Of a stretch of DNA of 63,762 bases, positions 19,352 to 27,880 are shown piece by piece. This DNA is from a bacterium (GTDB taxonomy: Bacteria > CSSED10-310 > JAFGSJ01). Each line of letters begins with the position of its first letter. Within the stretch, counting starts at the first letter, position 1. The stretch spans positions 1 through 63,762 of the forward strand of contig JAFGSJ010000053.1 in assembly GCA_016934675.1 (NCBI GenBank), read 5' to 3'. Position numbers and translations under genes: made by a program. The notes below the pieces were generated by a model that ran no database searches, had not been told where the DNA came from, and saw only the letters and a list, made by a program, of their open reading frames with translations.

Positions 19352-20767
19352 TCACTTATCCGGGTGTATGTGATATTTATGCAGGGTGGAGATGAAGCGG
19401 GGGTAGTCCTTTCGCTCGATCCCGAGATGCTGGGACATGCTGGTCAGGTTCCGATTGTGGTCGAGAAACCACTGGCGTAGCAATGACTTTATTTCGGGGC
19501 GGCTGATTTCTCGATCGAGGAAGGCCCGCCAGGCGGTATCCCAGAAGCTTTTACCGCCGGCAATGTCCCGGACAATGCCGGTCAATACCGTTTGGCCGGC
19601 TGGCTCGGTTGTCTCGATCGGGCCGCAAATGATGCGCTCGACCTCATCGCCCAGCGTAGCACCAGAGCATTGTATACCGACCCGTTTGAGCACATGGAGC
19701 AATTCCCTGACATTGCCCGGCCAATCGTAGCGTTCGAGTGCGGTCCAGAAGCCCGAGGTTACGGTCTTGCCCCGCAGAAAATCCTGATGTTCTTGGACCA
19801 GGCCCCGAATGTCCTGTTTTCTGGTCCTGAGTGGCGGTATTTCGATGGGCAGGACATTGAGCCGATAATACAGGTCTTCCCGAAAGGTCTTGTTCTTCAT
19901 TTCCTGGAGCAGGTTACGATTCGTGGCGGCAACAATGCGGGTATCGGCTTTGTACTCCCGGGGATCGCCCACAACCCGATAGGTATACGTATCCAAAAAC
20001 TGCAATAATTTCGCCTGAAAGGAAAGCGGGACCTCGGCGATTTCATCAAAGAAGATCGTACCGGCCCGGGCCGCCTCGACCAGACCGGGCCGATCGCGGT
20101 CCGCCCCGGTGAACGCCCCTTTTTTATGACCGAAAATTTCGCTTTCGAGCAGGTTTTCCGGGATAGAAGGGGTGTGGACCTGGACAAAATCGCCTTTTCG
20201 ACCCGAAAAGCGATGGATGAGGTTGGCGATATGGTTCTTGCCGGTGCCTGTTTCCCCGATAAGCAGGACCGGCTCCTCCTCGATTGAATAGGTCAGGACC
20301 AGGTTGCGGATTTGCTGGATAGCCTGGCTCGTTCCGGTCAGGCCGCCCTTCTCCTGCCCCGATTTCTGGATATGCCCGATCATATCCCCGAGCAATTCAC
20401 CGACCACGGTCAAGACCTCGATATCGGTCTGAGAAAAGGCTTCCCTGACCCCACTATCGACGTACAGGAAGAACCGGGGGTTGACCGGAAGGATGAGCAG
20501 GCTCTTGACATAGAGCAGGCGGGCAGATTTGGGCAAGCCTTCGCCGAAAGTGGAAATAATCACATCTTCCTTGGTCAGGCGACCGGAAAGATCGAGTGTC
20601 TTTTCGATATCACTCTTGGGAAAGCCGCTTCCCTCAAAAATAGTCCTACCTGAGATGGTCCGTCCCCGTGACCAGAGTATTCTGCCTTCGCGGTCATAGA
20701 TCATAGCCAGCGATACTTCCTTCTGTCGTAACAAGCCATCTATTTTATTCTTGATACTTTCAATCAT
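19352..20767 (-). CDS. Sigma-54-dependent transcriptional activator with GAF-like sensor
   Basis: 471 residues. The N-terminal ~130 residues look like a GAF domain (end pattern FLYVDSGVREAFSQTDIEVLTVVGELL). The AAA+ core has Walker A GETGTGKN (171-178), the sigma-54 contact loop GAFTGA (217-222), Walker B FFDEIAE (about 239-245) and the sensor/arginine-finger stretch FREDLYYRLNVLPI. The C-terminal helix-turn-helix is a diverged Fis type. There is no receiver domain, so input probably comes through the GAF domain or from the kinase encoded directly upstream (7 bases apart, same strand). The likely target is the sigma-54 promoter at 23917, next to two dyads. Confidence 0.9.
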   Translation of the reverse strand: MIESIKNKIDGLLRQKEVSLAMIYDREGRILWSRGRTISGRTIFEGSGFPKSDIEKTLDLSGRLTKEDVIISTFGEGLPKSARLLYVKSLLILPVNPRFFLYVDSGVREAFSQTDIEVLTVVGELLGDMIGHIQKSGQEKGGLTGTSQAIQQIRNLVLTYSIEEEPVLLIGETGTGKNHIANLIHRFSGRKGDFVQVHTPSIPENLLESEIFGHKKGAFTGADRDRPGLVEAARAGTIFFDEIAEVPLSFQAKLLQFLDTYTYRVVGDPREYKADTRIVAATNRNLLQEMKNKTFREDLYYRLNVLPIEIPPLRTRKQDIRGLVQEHQDFLRGKTVTSGFWTALERYDWPGNVRELLHVLKRVGIQCSGATLGDEVERIICGPIETTEPAGQTVLTGIVRDIAGGKSFWDTAWRAFLDREISRPEIKSLLRQWFLDHNRNLTSMSQHLGIERKDYPRFISTLHKYHIHPDK

Positions 20768-20774
20768 CTCTACC

Positions 20775-23654
20775 TTATTCCTTTAGGGGTTGGACCTGCT
20801 TATCAAATCGGTGACGATCAGAAAGCACGATCAAGGTATCGAGGATTGCCTCGATTGAAGGCCGTTTATCCGGTTCCTTGCTGATCATGCTCATGATCAG
20901 ACCGTTCAGATCGACCTCGAGATCAGCCCTGAGCGATACAGGTTCGAGCGGTGTCTGTTCGAGTATCTGCCGAATTAGTTCGAGGGGCTGTTCGGCCCAG
21001 AACGGCCGCTCGAGCGTGATCAACTCATAAAAAATCACACCGAGAGCATAGATATCGCTCCGTTGATCGAATGACCGCCGCGAAAACTGCTCCGGTGGCA
21101 GATAGAACAGCGTCCCGATAATTTCGCCGGTTTCGGTCAAATGGGTCAGGGATTGGTTCCGGGCCAGTCCGAAATCGAGCAATTTCACATATTGTTCATT
21201 ATCCTGATGTGTGACCAGCATGATATTGTCCGGCTTCAAGTCTCGGTGGAGCACGCCCTTGGCGTGGATGGCCCTGATCGTTTCGCTCAATTGGAGCATG
21301 ATCGTGAGGCATTGATCGAGCGGGACGTGTTGTTCGCGCTCGAGGAAGGCTGCCAGGGACTGGCCCTCGATCAGCTCCATGGCCATATATAACCGGCCCT
21401 CATACTCACCACGCTCGAAGACCTTGATGATGTGGGGATGGTCGAGTTGGTCGATCAGAATGGCCTCGTGCAGAAAACGACGTCTCTGAACCGGGTCCTG
21501 GGCATACTCCTCCCGAATGACTTTGATTGCGACCGACGAACTTTTGTTCATGATATGGAAGGCCTTGTAGACAATGCCCATCCCTCCGGTCCCGAGTGTA
21601 TCGACCAGGCGGTAATGGCCGATGTGGTTCTTTTTCTTCCAGAAGCTGAATAGATACAGGTATTTCTTGATCAGGACCAGTATCAGTAATGCGGTCAGGG
21701 CAAAACCGACGATAAAGGCTCTGATCTTCAATTTTTCCTTACTCAACTGGAGTTGCTGAATTTCACTGTTTTTATGAAGCAGTTCATTGTCTTTCGCCAA
21801 CAGGATGTTTTCCTTTTCTTTCCGATCGGCTTCGTATTTGATCCTGATTTCTGCGATCCTCGCATTCGTATCACGATTGAGTATTTCTTCTTTGGTCGAG
21901 GTCATGAGTTTATAGAATTTCAGGGCATTTTCGTAATCGCCTTGTTTCGAGTGCAGGTCAGCTTTAACTCGATAGAAATCGACCACCTGTTCCCTGTCTC
22001 CGAGTTGACGGCTGATCTCCAGCCCTTGATCGAAGTGTTCCAAGGCCAGTTGAAACTGGCCCTGGTCGAAACAGACCCCTCCCTCGACCAGGTGAATGGA
22101 GGCCAGACTGCGTCGATCGTTCATACGCAGATAAATCTCCCCTGCCTTCCGCAGCGCATCCATGGCCTGCTCGAACCTGTCCAATCGGGCATGTAGTATC
22201 CCGAGATGTTGGAAACTATCGGCTATACCGACTTCGTACTCCAGCTTCTGCGAAAGAGCCAAGGCTTGCTGGGCATGGTCTATGCCCTGGGCCACTTTAT
22301 CCATCAAAGCATCAGTATTACTCAAATGAAGCAGTGTCCGCACCACGCTCTCCATGGCACCGATCTCTTCAGCCAGACTCCAGGAACGGTTGAAGTAGTC
22401 ACGAGCCAATTCGGGACGATTCAGATCGTTATAAAAGCTGCCGATATTATTCAGGGAAGCGGTTTGACCCAACCGATCACCGATTTGTTCACGAAGTTCG
22501 AGGGACCGGATCGCATATTCGATGGCCAGGTCCAATCGTCCCTGGATTTTGTAAACCAGGCTGATATTGTTGCAGGAATTGGCAAGGCTCTCGGCATCAC
22601 CCATTTTTTCTCTGAGCTCGAGGGCCCTTTGATGATATTCGAGGGCCCGACTATAATCATTCAGCCCTTGATAACAGATACCCACGTTATCCAGGGCCCG
22701 GGCAATGTCACCCTGGTCTGCGCCCTGTTCAAAATATGCCAGTGCCTGGAGTTGCAGCTCGAGCGCCTGTTCGTATCTACCCAGGCTCAGGTAGACCGAA
22801 CCGATATTACCCGATGAACGGGCTATCCCGAATGGATTGTGAGATTGTTGTTCCAGTTCAAGTGCTTTCCGGTAAAAGGTCAAGGCCTGCTCAAATTGGG
22901 CAGTGTGATCATACATATGACCAAGGCTGCTGTAAGCATAACTCGCACAGGCCGCATCGTCCAGCTCCTGACACAGAGAAAGGGCCTCATAAATCGTTTT
23001 CGAGGCCTGATCATACTCACCCCGCTTTTGATAAATCGTGGCGATGTTGTTGAGTATCAGGGCTACATTCTTCGGTTCACCACCCTCACGCTCGAGTTCG
23101 AGGGCCTGCTCGAATGAAACCAACGCCTGATCATAATTGCTGAGGTTCCGATGGATAATCCCGATATTGTTATACGCTTTGACCAGACCGGATTTGTTCT
23201 GTAAACGCTTATTCATGGCCAGGACCTTCTCAAAATAGGACAATGACCGGTCATACTCGCCTCGATGATAATGTAAAAACGCCAGTTCATAATACACTTT
23301 TTCTTCTTCACCGGCCAGATCGAGCTCAGAATACAGTGCCGCTGCTCGTTCGAGAAAGTCGATCGCCCGATCAGCCGCTCCCGTTCCACTCATGAGCTTC
23401 CCGCTCTGGAATAGAATTGCTGCCTCCAAATGCCGATCAGCCAATTCAACTGCGATCTCGAGGACTTCCTCGATACAATCGAGTTTCTCCGGTCCGGTCG
23501 CATCTGTCTCCAACCGACAATGCTCAATGAACAAAGGGACCCGCTCCGGCTCTGAAACCGCAGCCAGCTCCGCTTTGAAATCCGCCTGCACTTCGGATAA
23601 AATCCCGATGAGGACCAACAACCCGACCATACCACTCACCGCAAGTCTGCTCAT
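20775..23654 (-). CDS. Receptor-like Ser/Thr protein kinase with periplasmic TPR array
   Basis: 959 residues from ATG 23654, chosen because GGAGG lies just upstream and a signal peptide follows (LAVSGMVGLLVLIGILSEVQA); longer in-frame extensions lack this. Order: signal peptide; about a dozen tetratricopeptide repeats (roughly 60-560, many with the ALEYH/ALEL and NNIG pattern); a charged coiled coil; one transmembrane helix (about 645-662); and a C-terminal kinase domain (about 677-945) with GTGGMGIVYKA, VAIKVI, HRDLKPDN, DFGLA and a conserved PPE. All catalytic residues are present. The TPRs should lie in the periplasm and the kinase in the cytoplasm. The sigma-54 activator follows after 7 bases. 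Confidence 0.9.
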   Translation of the reverse strand: MSRLAVSGMVGLLVLIGILSEVQADFKAELAAVSEPERVPLFIEHCRLETDATGPEKLDCIEEVLEIAVELADRHLEAAILFQSGKLMSGTGAADRAIDFLERAAALYSELDLAGEEEKVYYELAFLHYHRGEYDRSLSYFEKVLAMNKRLQNKSGLVKAYNNIGIIHRNLSNYDQALVSFEQALELEREGGEPKNVALILNNIATIYQKRGEYDQASKTIYEALSLCQELDDAACASYAYSSLGHMYDHTAQFEQALTFYRKALELEQQSHNPFGIARSSGNIGSVYLSLGRYEQALELQLQALAYFEQGADQGDIARALDNVGICYQGLNDYSRALEYHQRALELREKMGDAESLANSCNNISLVYKIQGRLDLAIEYAIRSLELREQIGDRLGQTASLNNIGSFYNDLNRPELARDYFNRSWSLAEEIGAMESVVRTLLHLSNTDALMDKVAQGIDHAQQALALSQKLEYEVGIADSFQHLGILHARLDRFEQAMDALRKAGEIYLRMNDRRSLASIHLVEGGVCFDQGQFQLALEHFDQGLEISRQLGDREQVVDFYRVKADLHSKQGDYENALKFYKLMTSTKEEILNRDTNARIAEIRIKYEADRKEKENILLAKDNELLHKNSEIQQLQLSKEKLKIRAFIVGFALTALLILVLIKKYLYLFSFWKKKNHIGHYRLVDTLGTGGMGIVYKAFHIMNKSSSVAIKVIREEYAQDPVQRRRFLHEAILIDQLDHPHIIKVFERGEYEGRLYMAMELIEGQSLAAFLEREQHVPLDQCLTIMLQLSETIRAIHAKGVLHRDLKPDNIMLVTHQDNEQYVKLLDFGLARNQSLTHLTETGEIIGTLFYLPPEQFSRRSFDQRSDIYALGVIFYELITLERPFWAEQPLELIRQILEQTPLEPVSLRADLEVDLNGLIMSMISKEPDKRPSIEAILDTLIVLSDRHRFDKQVQPLKE

Positions 23655-23679
23655 CTCTGTCCTCCGTTCAATCATCAGA

Positions 23680-23708
23680 ACTATGACACAATTCAAGCTC
23701 CGAATCAA
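23680..23708 (-). promoter_or_regulatory. Candidate sigma-70 promoter of kinase-activator operon
   Basis: On the minus strand, -35 TTGATT (23703-23708), 17-base spacer, -10 CATAGT (23680-23685), placing the start about 20 bases before the kinase ATG. It would supply the kinase and activator constitutively. Confidence 0.45.
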
Positions 23709-23746
23709 GTACCGGGACAGGAACTGTGCCTCGATGACTATGCTCC

Positions 23747-23760
23747 ATACCCGCTGGTAT
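23747..23760. promoter_or_regulatory. Upstream activator dyad 1 (ATACC-N4-GGTAT)
   Basis: A perfect inverted repeat ATACC-CGCT-GGTAT centred about 190 bases before the predicted sigma-54 start. The same architecture recurs at 23824. Position fits an enhancer site for a sigma-54 activator. Confidence 0.5.
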
Positions 23761-23823
23761 ATGCTCCGGGACCATGACTGATCGTGATTCGACCCTCGAG
23801 CGCATCCGGTCCTGGACTTGGAC

Positions 23824-23839
23824 ATACCCAAGCGGGTAT
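23824..23839. promoter_or_regulatory. Upstream activator dyad 2 (ATACCC-N4-GGGTAT)
   Basis: A perfect inverted repeat ATACCC-AAGC-GGGTAT centred about 110 bases before the predicted sigma-54 start, 78 bases from dyad 1 and with the same 4-base spacer. Confidence 0.55.
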
Positions 23840-23916
23840 CTCCGCGAGGTGCTGTTTCGGCAGATTGAGGGCCTATCTGCTTATAATAAAATGATTTTGA
23901 TGCTATCTGGTCACAC

Positions 23917-23931
23917 TGGCACCGAATTTGC
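23917..23931 (+). promoter_or_regulatory. Sigma-54 (-24/-12) promoter of beta-barrel gene
   Basis: TGGCAC-N5-TTGC matches the sigma-54 consensus at all ten defined positions. The predicted start is about 12 bases after the GC, leaving a leader of roughly 68 bases to ATG 24011. A sigma-54 activator is encoded in the divergent operon. Confidence 0.82.
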
Positions 23932-24010
23932 CTAAGTAAGGAATGATCCATCGGACCGGGTCGGTCCGAACAATATTCAACCATGAGATACCATGGAAAG
24001 GAGAAAGATC

Positions 24011-24595
24011 ATGCTATACAAAGCGAGAATGGTCCTTGTAGGATTGAGTGTGCTCTACCTGTCAGTTTTGTCAAGTGCGGCGGGTGATTGGCAGTTGCCG
24101 GTCGGTTTTTCGTATATCACCGGTTATTCGGAAATCCAGGACATATATCTGGATAATCTCGAACATGAGGGTTATTATGTTGAGTCCGTGGATTCATTGC
24201 CGATCGGGCTCTCATTTCAGCCCTGTTATTCGCTTGAAAGCGGTCTGGGTTTCGGGGCAGGCATGGGGCCATTAATGGTCATTGCCGGAGATGCCAGTAT
24301 GATCGCTCTGCCCATCAATCTGGACCTGAACTACCATTTTTTTCGGGAACGGAAATGGTCGTTTTATGTCCGGGGCGGCGCACGCTATAACCTGGTTGAT
24401 GGGGACTATGTCGAAGGGTCTCAACCTGGTTATTACGGCAATCTGGGCACCGAATTCCTGAAAACACGCATCCTGGCCCTGCGCTGCGAAGTCGGTTACG
24501 ACTCCTCGGCAATCGAACTGGCTGATTTATCGGACAATACGACCGAGACCATTCAACCCGCTCAATTCATGGCCAGCCTGTTTGCCACTTTTTAG
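24011..24595 (+). CDS. Small outer-membrane beta-barrel protein, sigma-54 driven
   Basis: 194 residues with a signal peptide (MVLVGLSVLYLSVLSSAAG) and alternating hydrophobic/polar strands (GLGFGAGMGPLMVI, LPINLDLNYHFF, WSFYVRGGARYNLV, ILALRCEVGYDSSAIEL), ending in LFATF, the aromatic-ended last strand of an outer-membrane barrel. It resembles eight-strand OmpA/OmpW-type barrels in size, but I do not recognise the exact family. ATG 24011 is chosen for the AAGGAG seven bases upstream; an in-frame ATG at 23993 lacks one. It is preceded by the perfect sigma-54 box and two dyads, so it is probably an inducible envelope protein. Confidence 0.75.
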   Translation: MLYKARMVLVGLSVLYLSVLSSAAGDWQLPVGFSYITGYSEIQDIYLDNLEHEGYYVESVDSLPIGLSFQPCYSLESGLGFGAGMGPLMVIAGDASMIALPINLDLNYHFFRERKWSFYVRGGARYNLVDGDYVEGSQPGYYGNLGTEFLKTRILALRCEVGYDSSAIELADLSDNTTETIQPAQFMASLFATF

Positions 24596-24623
24596 GTATT
24601 CTGAGCACTAACTCAAGGAAATG

Positions 24624-25139
24624 TTATGCAAAATATTCCTGCGAGAAACCGTAAAGATAATAGGCTATGCCTTGCTTTTCAAAGGATTGGAGTCGTATCA
24701 TCCCTATTTTCTGGGACACACGAATTGAAGCCATATTCTCTTGGCGAATAAAACTACAGAGTGATTCACGCTGAAGATGGATTGTGTGGAGGGCATAATC
24801 CCTCACAGCAGCAGCGGCTTCTGTCGCATAGCCCTGATTCCAGTAATCGCTAAGAAAGTCATATCCTATTTCCGCGCAGGGTTTATTATTAAATGTTCCG
24901 TGTTCAAGCCCACAATCCCCGATGAGTTGATTCGTGGCCTTGAGAATGACGGCAAATAATCCATAACCATGTCGTTGCTGGTGGTCAAGGTTACGCTCAA
25001 TCCACTGGCGCATGTGCTGATGAGTAAACAATTCGCCACCAAAGGATTGCATGACTTTTTCATCAGTGAATATCTTCAAAAGGTCATGAAAATCACTTTC
25101 AGTCATATGCCGTAGAGAGAGTCTTTCTGTCTGGATCAT
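24624..25139 (-). CDS. GNAT-family N-acetyltransferase (RimJ/RimL-like)
   Basis: 171 residues beginning IQTERLSLRHMTESDF, the usual opening of the Acetyltransf_3 group that includes RimJ, RimL and many small-molecule acetylases. The acetyl-CoA region follows (IGDCGLEHG..., EIGYDFLSDYWNQGYATEAA, then NMASIRVSQKIGM with the conserved N-x2-S). Length is normal. It sits alone between two plus-strand genes. The acceptor, protein or small molecule, cannot be predicted. Confidence 0.85.
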   Translation of the reverse strand: MIQTERLSLRHMTESDFHDLLKIFTDEKVMQSFGGELFTHQHMRQWIERNLDHQQRHGYGLFAVILKATNQLIGDCGLEHGTFNNKPCAEIGYDFLSDYWNQGYATEAAAAVRDYALHTIHLQRESLCSFIRQENMASIRVSQKIGMIRLQSFEKQGIAYYLYGFSQEYFA

Positions 25140-25302
25140 GTTTCCTCTGAATTCTTTATCATGTGTTTTTTCAAGAACATATCAGGCGTTGGCAGTTGAT
25201 ATCGAGCTGAAATATATTAACAAAGGAGGTTCTCTTCTGTCAAATCTTCTACTCGCAAGCTGTCAGAATTCAAGCGATATAGGACAATCATACACTATTG
25301 AC

Positions 25303-25331
25303 TTGTCAAAGCGGAGCAGGATTGCTAGAAT
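25303..25331 (+). promoter_or_regulatory. Sigma-70-type promoter of the CheW-like pair
   Basis: -35 TTGTCA (25303-25308), 17-base spacer, -10 TAGAAT (25326-25331), about 50 bases before the first start codon. Confidence 0.55.
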
Positions 25332-25382
25332 AGGGACAGAAGAGCCAGAAGGATTGAACATGTTCCGGCGAGGTATACGGTG

Positions 25383-25916
25383 ATGGAATGGCCGCAGCAG
25401 GTCATGGTTTTTTCGATAGAGAATGAGCTGTATGCCTGCCCTTTGAAAGCGATCCGGAGGGTCTTGCCTGCTGAAGGCTTAAAGATTTTTTCCGTCCAGA
25501 TCAACTTACCTTCATTATATGGTTATTGTATTTCTGAAGAGACCATGCTGCCCCTGGTGGATATTCGGATACTCTTCCGGCAGTTGACGGTCGAACCGAG
25601 CCTCGAGACCAGCATTCTGGTAACCCAGATGAAATCGCTCGATGTGGGCCTTCGCTGTGACTCGGTCTCTTCGGTGATCACGCCCGAGTCTGATCTGGTC
25701 CGTTTACCGGAGCCTCTGTTACTCGAAGCACGTGATTATTTTCAGGGCATTTTTCTGCATCGATCTGAAATGGTGCTCCTGATCGATCCCGATCGGATAT
25801 TTCTGCCGGGCGATCTCGAGTTAATGGCCGAAACCGCCAAGACAGTCCAACGTAACATTTCCGCGAGTCGGGATTATCGGGATCCCGGTGCCTCAGACGA
25901 AAGGATGAGCTCATGA
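25383..25916 (+). CDS. CheW-like domain protein 1
   Basis: 177 residues forming a CheW-like SH3-type fold: QVMVFSIENELYACPLKAIRRVLP, SLYGYCISEETMLPLVDIRILF and a later LLIDPDRIF. CheW couples chemoreceptors to the CheA kinase. Here the conserved Gly-rich spot is altered (GYCISEETMLPLVD in place of GxxxxRGxxIPVVDL), so contact with a normal receptor is uncertain. ATG 25383 has GAGGT eight bases upstream; GTG 25380 is the alternative. The next gene overlaps by four bases (ATGA). No CheA, receptor or other chemotaxis gene is in the window. Confidence 0.72.
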   Translation: MEWPQQVMVFSIENELYACPLKAIRRVLPAEGLKIFSVQINLPSLYGYCISEETMLPLVDIRILFRQLTVEPSLETSILVTQMKSLDVGLRCDSVSSVITPESDLVRLPEPLLLEARDYFQGIFLHRSEMVLLIDPDRIFLPGDLELMAETAKTVQRNISASRDYRDPGASDERMSS

Positions 25917-26392
25917 CTGAAAAGAAAGGGCTCTTATTTTCACTGGGACATTTCAATCTGTGCTGTCCGGCCGAAAACATGCAGGAAGTCATCCTGCTCG
26001 AACGGGCCCATATCCGGGAAATCCCTGGCGTACGTAGCGTGTTTCGGGGTGTTTTTGTGTTTCGCAATGCCGAGATCGTGCCCCTGCTCAACCTGTCACT
26101 GCTCATGCAGCTCGGCCACGAGGAAAAAGAGACCATTCCCGTGGGCGTCTTGGCCTTGAAAGACGGCTTTCATTTCGGGATTACCATTTCTGAAGAAACG
26201 GAGATCATTAATTACCTTGATGAACAGATGCAACCGATCGAAACCAGCCCGCGCGGTCTGGACCCCAAGTTTTTCCAGGGTGTGATCACATCATACGGCA
26301 AGATGATTTTCATACTCTCGATCGAAAACTTTCGTAAATATTTTTTCAAAGAGCAGTCTGCCAGTCATCATTCTGCCTCCAGCACGATCTGA
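25913..26392 (+). CDS. CheW-like domain protein 2
   Basis: 159 residues with a second CheW-like fold: GLLFSLGHFNLCCPAENMQEVIL, IPGVRSVFRGVFVFRNAEIVPLLNLSLLM (closer to the canonical GxxxxRGxxVPVxDL) and KMIFILSIENF. Translationally coupled to the previous gene by an ATGA overlap. The pair may form a heterodimeric adaptor for a CheA-like kinase located elsewhere, or a Frz/Dif-like non-chemotactic pathway; neither can be decided here. Confidence 0.78.
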   Translation: MTEKKGLLFSLGHFNLCCPAENMQEVILLERAHIREIPGVRSVFRGVFVFRNAEIVPLLNLSLLMQLGHEEKETIPVGVLALKDGFHFGITISEETEIINYLDEQMQPIETSPRGLDPKFFQGVITSYGKMIFILSIENFRKYFFKEQSASHHSASSTI

Positions 26393-26473
26393 CCTGAACA
26401 GGAATGAATGAAAAAGAGATCATGCCTGTACCGATGTGTGGGTAAATCACAACCAGTGGTCCTCCTTCTCGAT

Positions 26474-27880
26474 TCATTCCTCGATCTCAGGGAATTGTTG
26501 AAAAGAATGAGCTGCAAATGATAATTTCAGGGCCTCCGGGAGCATTTCCTGAAATAGATCACGGCACCACTGCTGAATATCGTTACGGACGATACGTGTT
26601 ATGTGCTGATGTGTTTCGAGATACTCAGCGAACCAGTACAAGGCTGTGCATGAACACAGATATGCTGTGTAATCCGGACTAAGATAATCGAATGAGGCCC
26701 TGCCGATTGTTTCTGAGATCGTCCTACGGGTAAAAATGAAGAGATGTTTCGGTTTTTTTCTATCGGGAATGACCAAGTTCAAATAGTCTAAAACACGTTC
26801 CATATAATAAAAAGCACGGACCCAGCCAAAACTCTTATACCTGTGCAGAAAACCCGCAAAATTTATGGCGATGCGTTCATAGAGATCGATTACATCATTT
26901 CTTCTGCGGCAAGCCTTGAGTGACCATTCCCCGGGAGGACCATTGATTACAGCCATCATTTCCAGATAATTTCCAGAGTCATAATACCTGTCCACGAGCG
27001 GATATTTGATTGTTCTGACTCGCTCAATTATCTGATCAGCAGCCTGTTCGGAACAGGGGCCATCTAAATAAGGAATACAACATGAGGTGATGAGGGGACC
27101 CAGTATTCTTGTACCATTTATGATCGAACGAGAAGTACAGACAATTTCATAGATATCGTTGATCAGGTCATTCAATAGGATTTCACAATCAGTAGCTTGA
27201 AAAAAGGAGATTACATCAAACAAGTGGTCGGGATATTTAGCAGGAAACTGTTTAAAGTATTTCAAATAGGGCGGAACTTGATCTTCCTTATCCGTATAAA
27301 CCAGATAATAGATAATGTCCGCATCGAAGCTACCGAATGATTCCATGTAGGAACGAGGGAATTCTTGTCTGAACCGGATCAGAAAATTGATATATTTTTC
27401 GAGCTGCTGTTCTCGAAGGGCTGTTTCACCTAAAACAAAAATCGGTTCGTCATGCAGTTGCAGGTCAAAAACATGTTCAGGATATAAGCCTATGAACTCT
27501 TGGATGTGATTGTACAATTGGTCAAAATGCGAACAGCGTGAATATTTTTCCCACCATTGATCGATCAGGGCTATTATTTCTTCAGGCAGTTCATCTTCGT
27601 CAGTGTGCGAGTCATACCCGGCAGGTCCTGAATCAACGGACTGTTCTTCGAAGTCATCATCGTCTATTGTATATATCAGAGTCTCATCGTCTCGCTCTCT
27701 CGATACAGCTCGATCATAGTCCGGGTCCTGCTCAATGTGCTCCTCATCTTCAAAAAGACCATCACCTTTCCTCATCTGTATGTCCAGCATCCGGTATTCT
27801 TCATCCTTGCGGAGGCAGCACTTCTTATATTTCTTGCCACTGCCACAGGGACAGGGATCATTTCGACCCGGTTTTTCCAT
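26474..27880 (-). CDS. SEC-C zinc-motif protein of unknown function
   Basis: 468 residues. The N-terminus GRNDPCPCGSGKKYKKCC is a SEC-C zinc-binding motif, the same module found at the SecA C-terminus, where it binds SecB and ribosomes. The rest is helical, acidic at first (about 30-100) and then aromatic-rich with no recognised domain. An AAAGGGGG ribosome-binding site precedes ATG 27880. Proteins with an N-terminal SEC-C and an unknown helical body are widespread but uncharacterised. It is a single-gene unit. Confidence 0.8.
   Translation of the reverse strand: MEKPGRNDPCPCGSGKKYKKCCLRKDEEYRMLDIQMRKGDGLFEDEEHIEQDPDYDRAVSRERDDETLIYTIDDDDFEEQSVDSGPAGYDSHTDEDELPEEIIALIDQWWEKYSRCSHFDQLYNHIQEFIGLYPEHVFDLQLHDEPIFVLGETALREQQLEKYINFLIRFRQEFPRSYMESFGSFDADIIYYLVYTDKEDQVPPYLKYFKQFPAKYPDHLFDVISFFQATDCEILLNDLINDIYEIVCTSRSIINGTRILGPLITSCCIPYLDGPCSEQAADQIIERVRTIKYPLVDRYYDSGNYLEMMAVINGPPGEWSLKACRRRNDVIDLYERIAINFAGFLHRYKSFGWVRAFYYMERVLDYLNLVIPDRKKPKHLFIFTRRTISETIGRASFDYLSPDYTAYLCSCTALYWFAEYLETHQHITRIVRNDIQQWCRDLFQEMLPEALKLSFAAHSFQQFPEIEE

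Larger units (their letters stand above)
23655..24010. promoter_or_regulatory. Divergent control region between kinase and beta-barrel genes
   Basis: 356 bases between divergent starts. It contains a sigma-70-type promoter for the kinase, two dyads, a perfect sigma-54 -24/-12 box for the beta-barrel gene, and a small stem-loop (CGGACC-N5-GGTCCG, 23952-23968) in the barrel leader. Each is listed separately except the stem-loop, which lies about 10-25 bases after the predicted start site. Confidence 0.6.

Noticed and set aside
23655..23984. N-terminal extension of the kinase frame
   Set aside because: It would remove the signal peptide from the N-terminus and read through the operator/promoter region; ATG 23654 has GGAGG.
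25138..25383. 81-codon plus-strand open frame before the CheW pair
   Set aside because: It runs across the well-formed promoter at 25303-25331 and lacks recognisable features.
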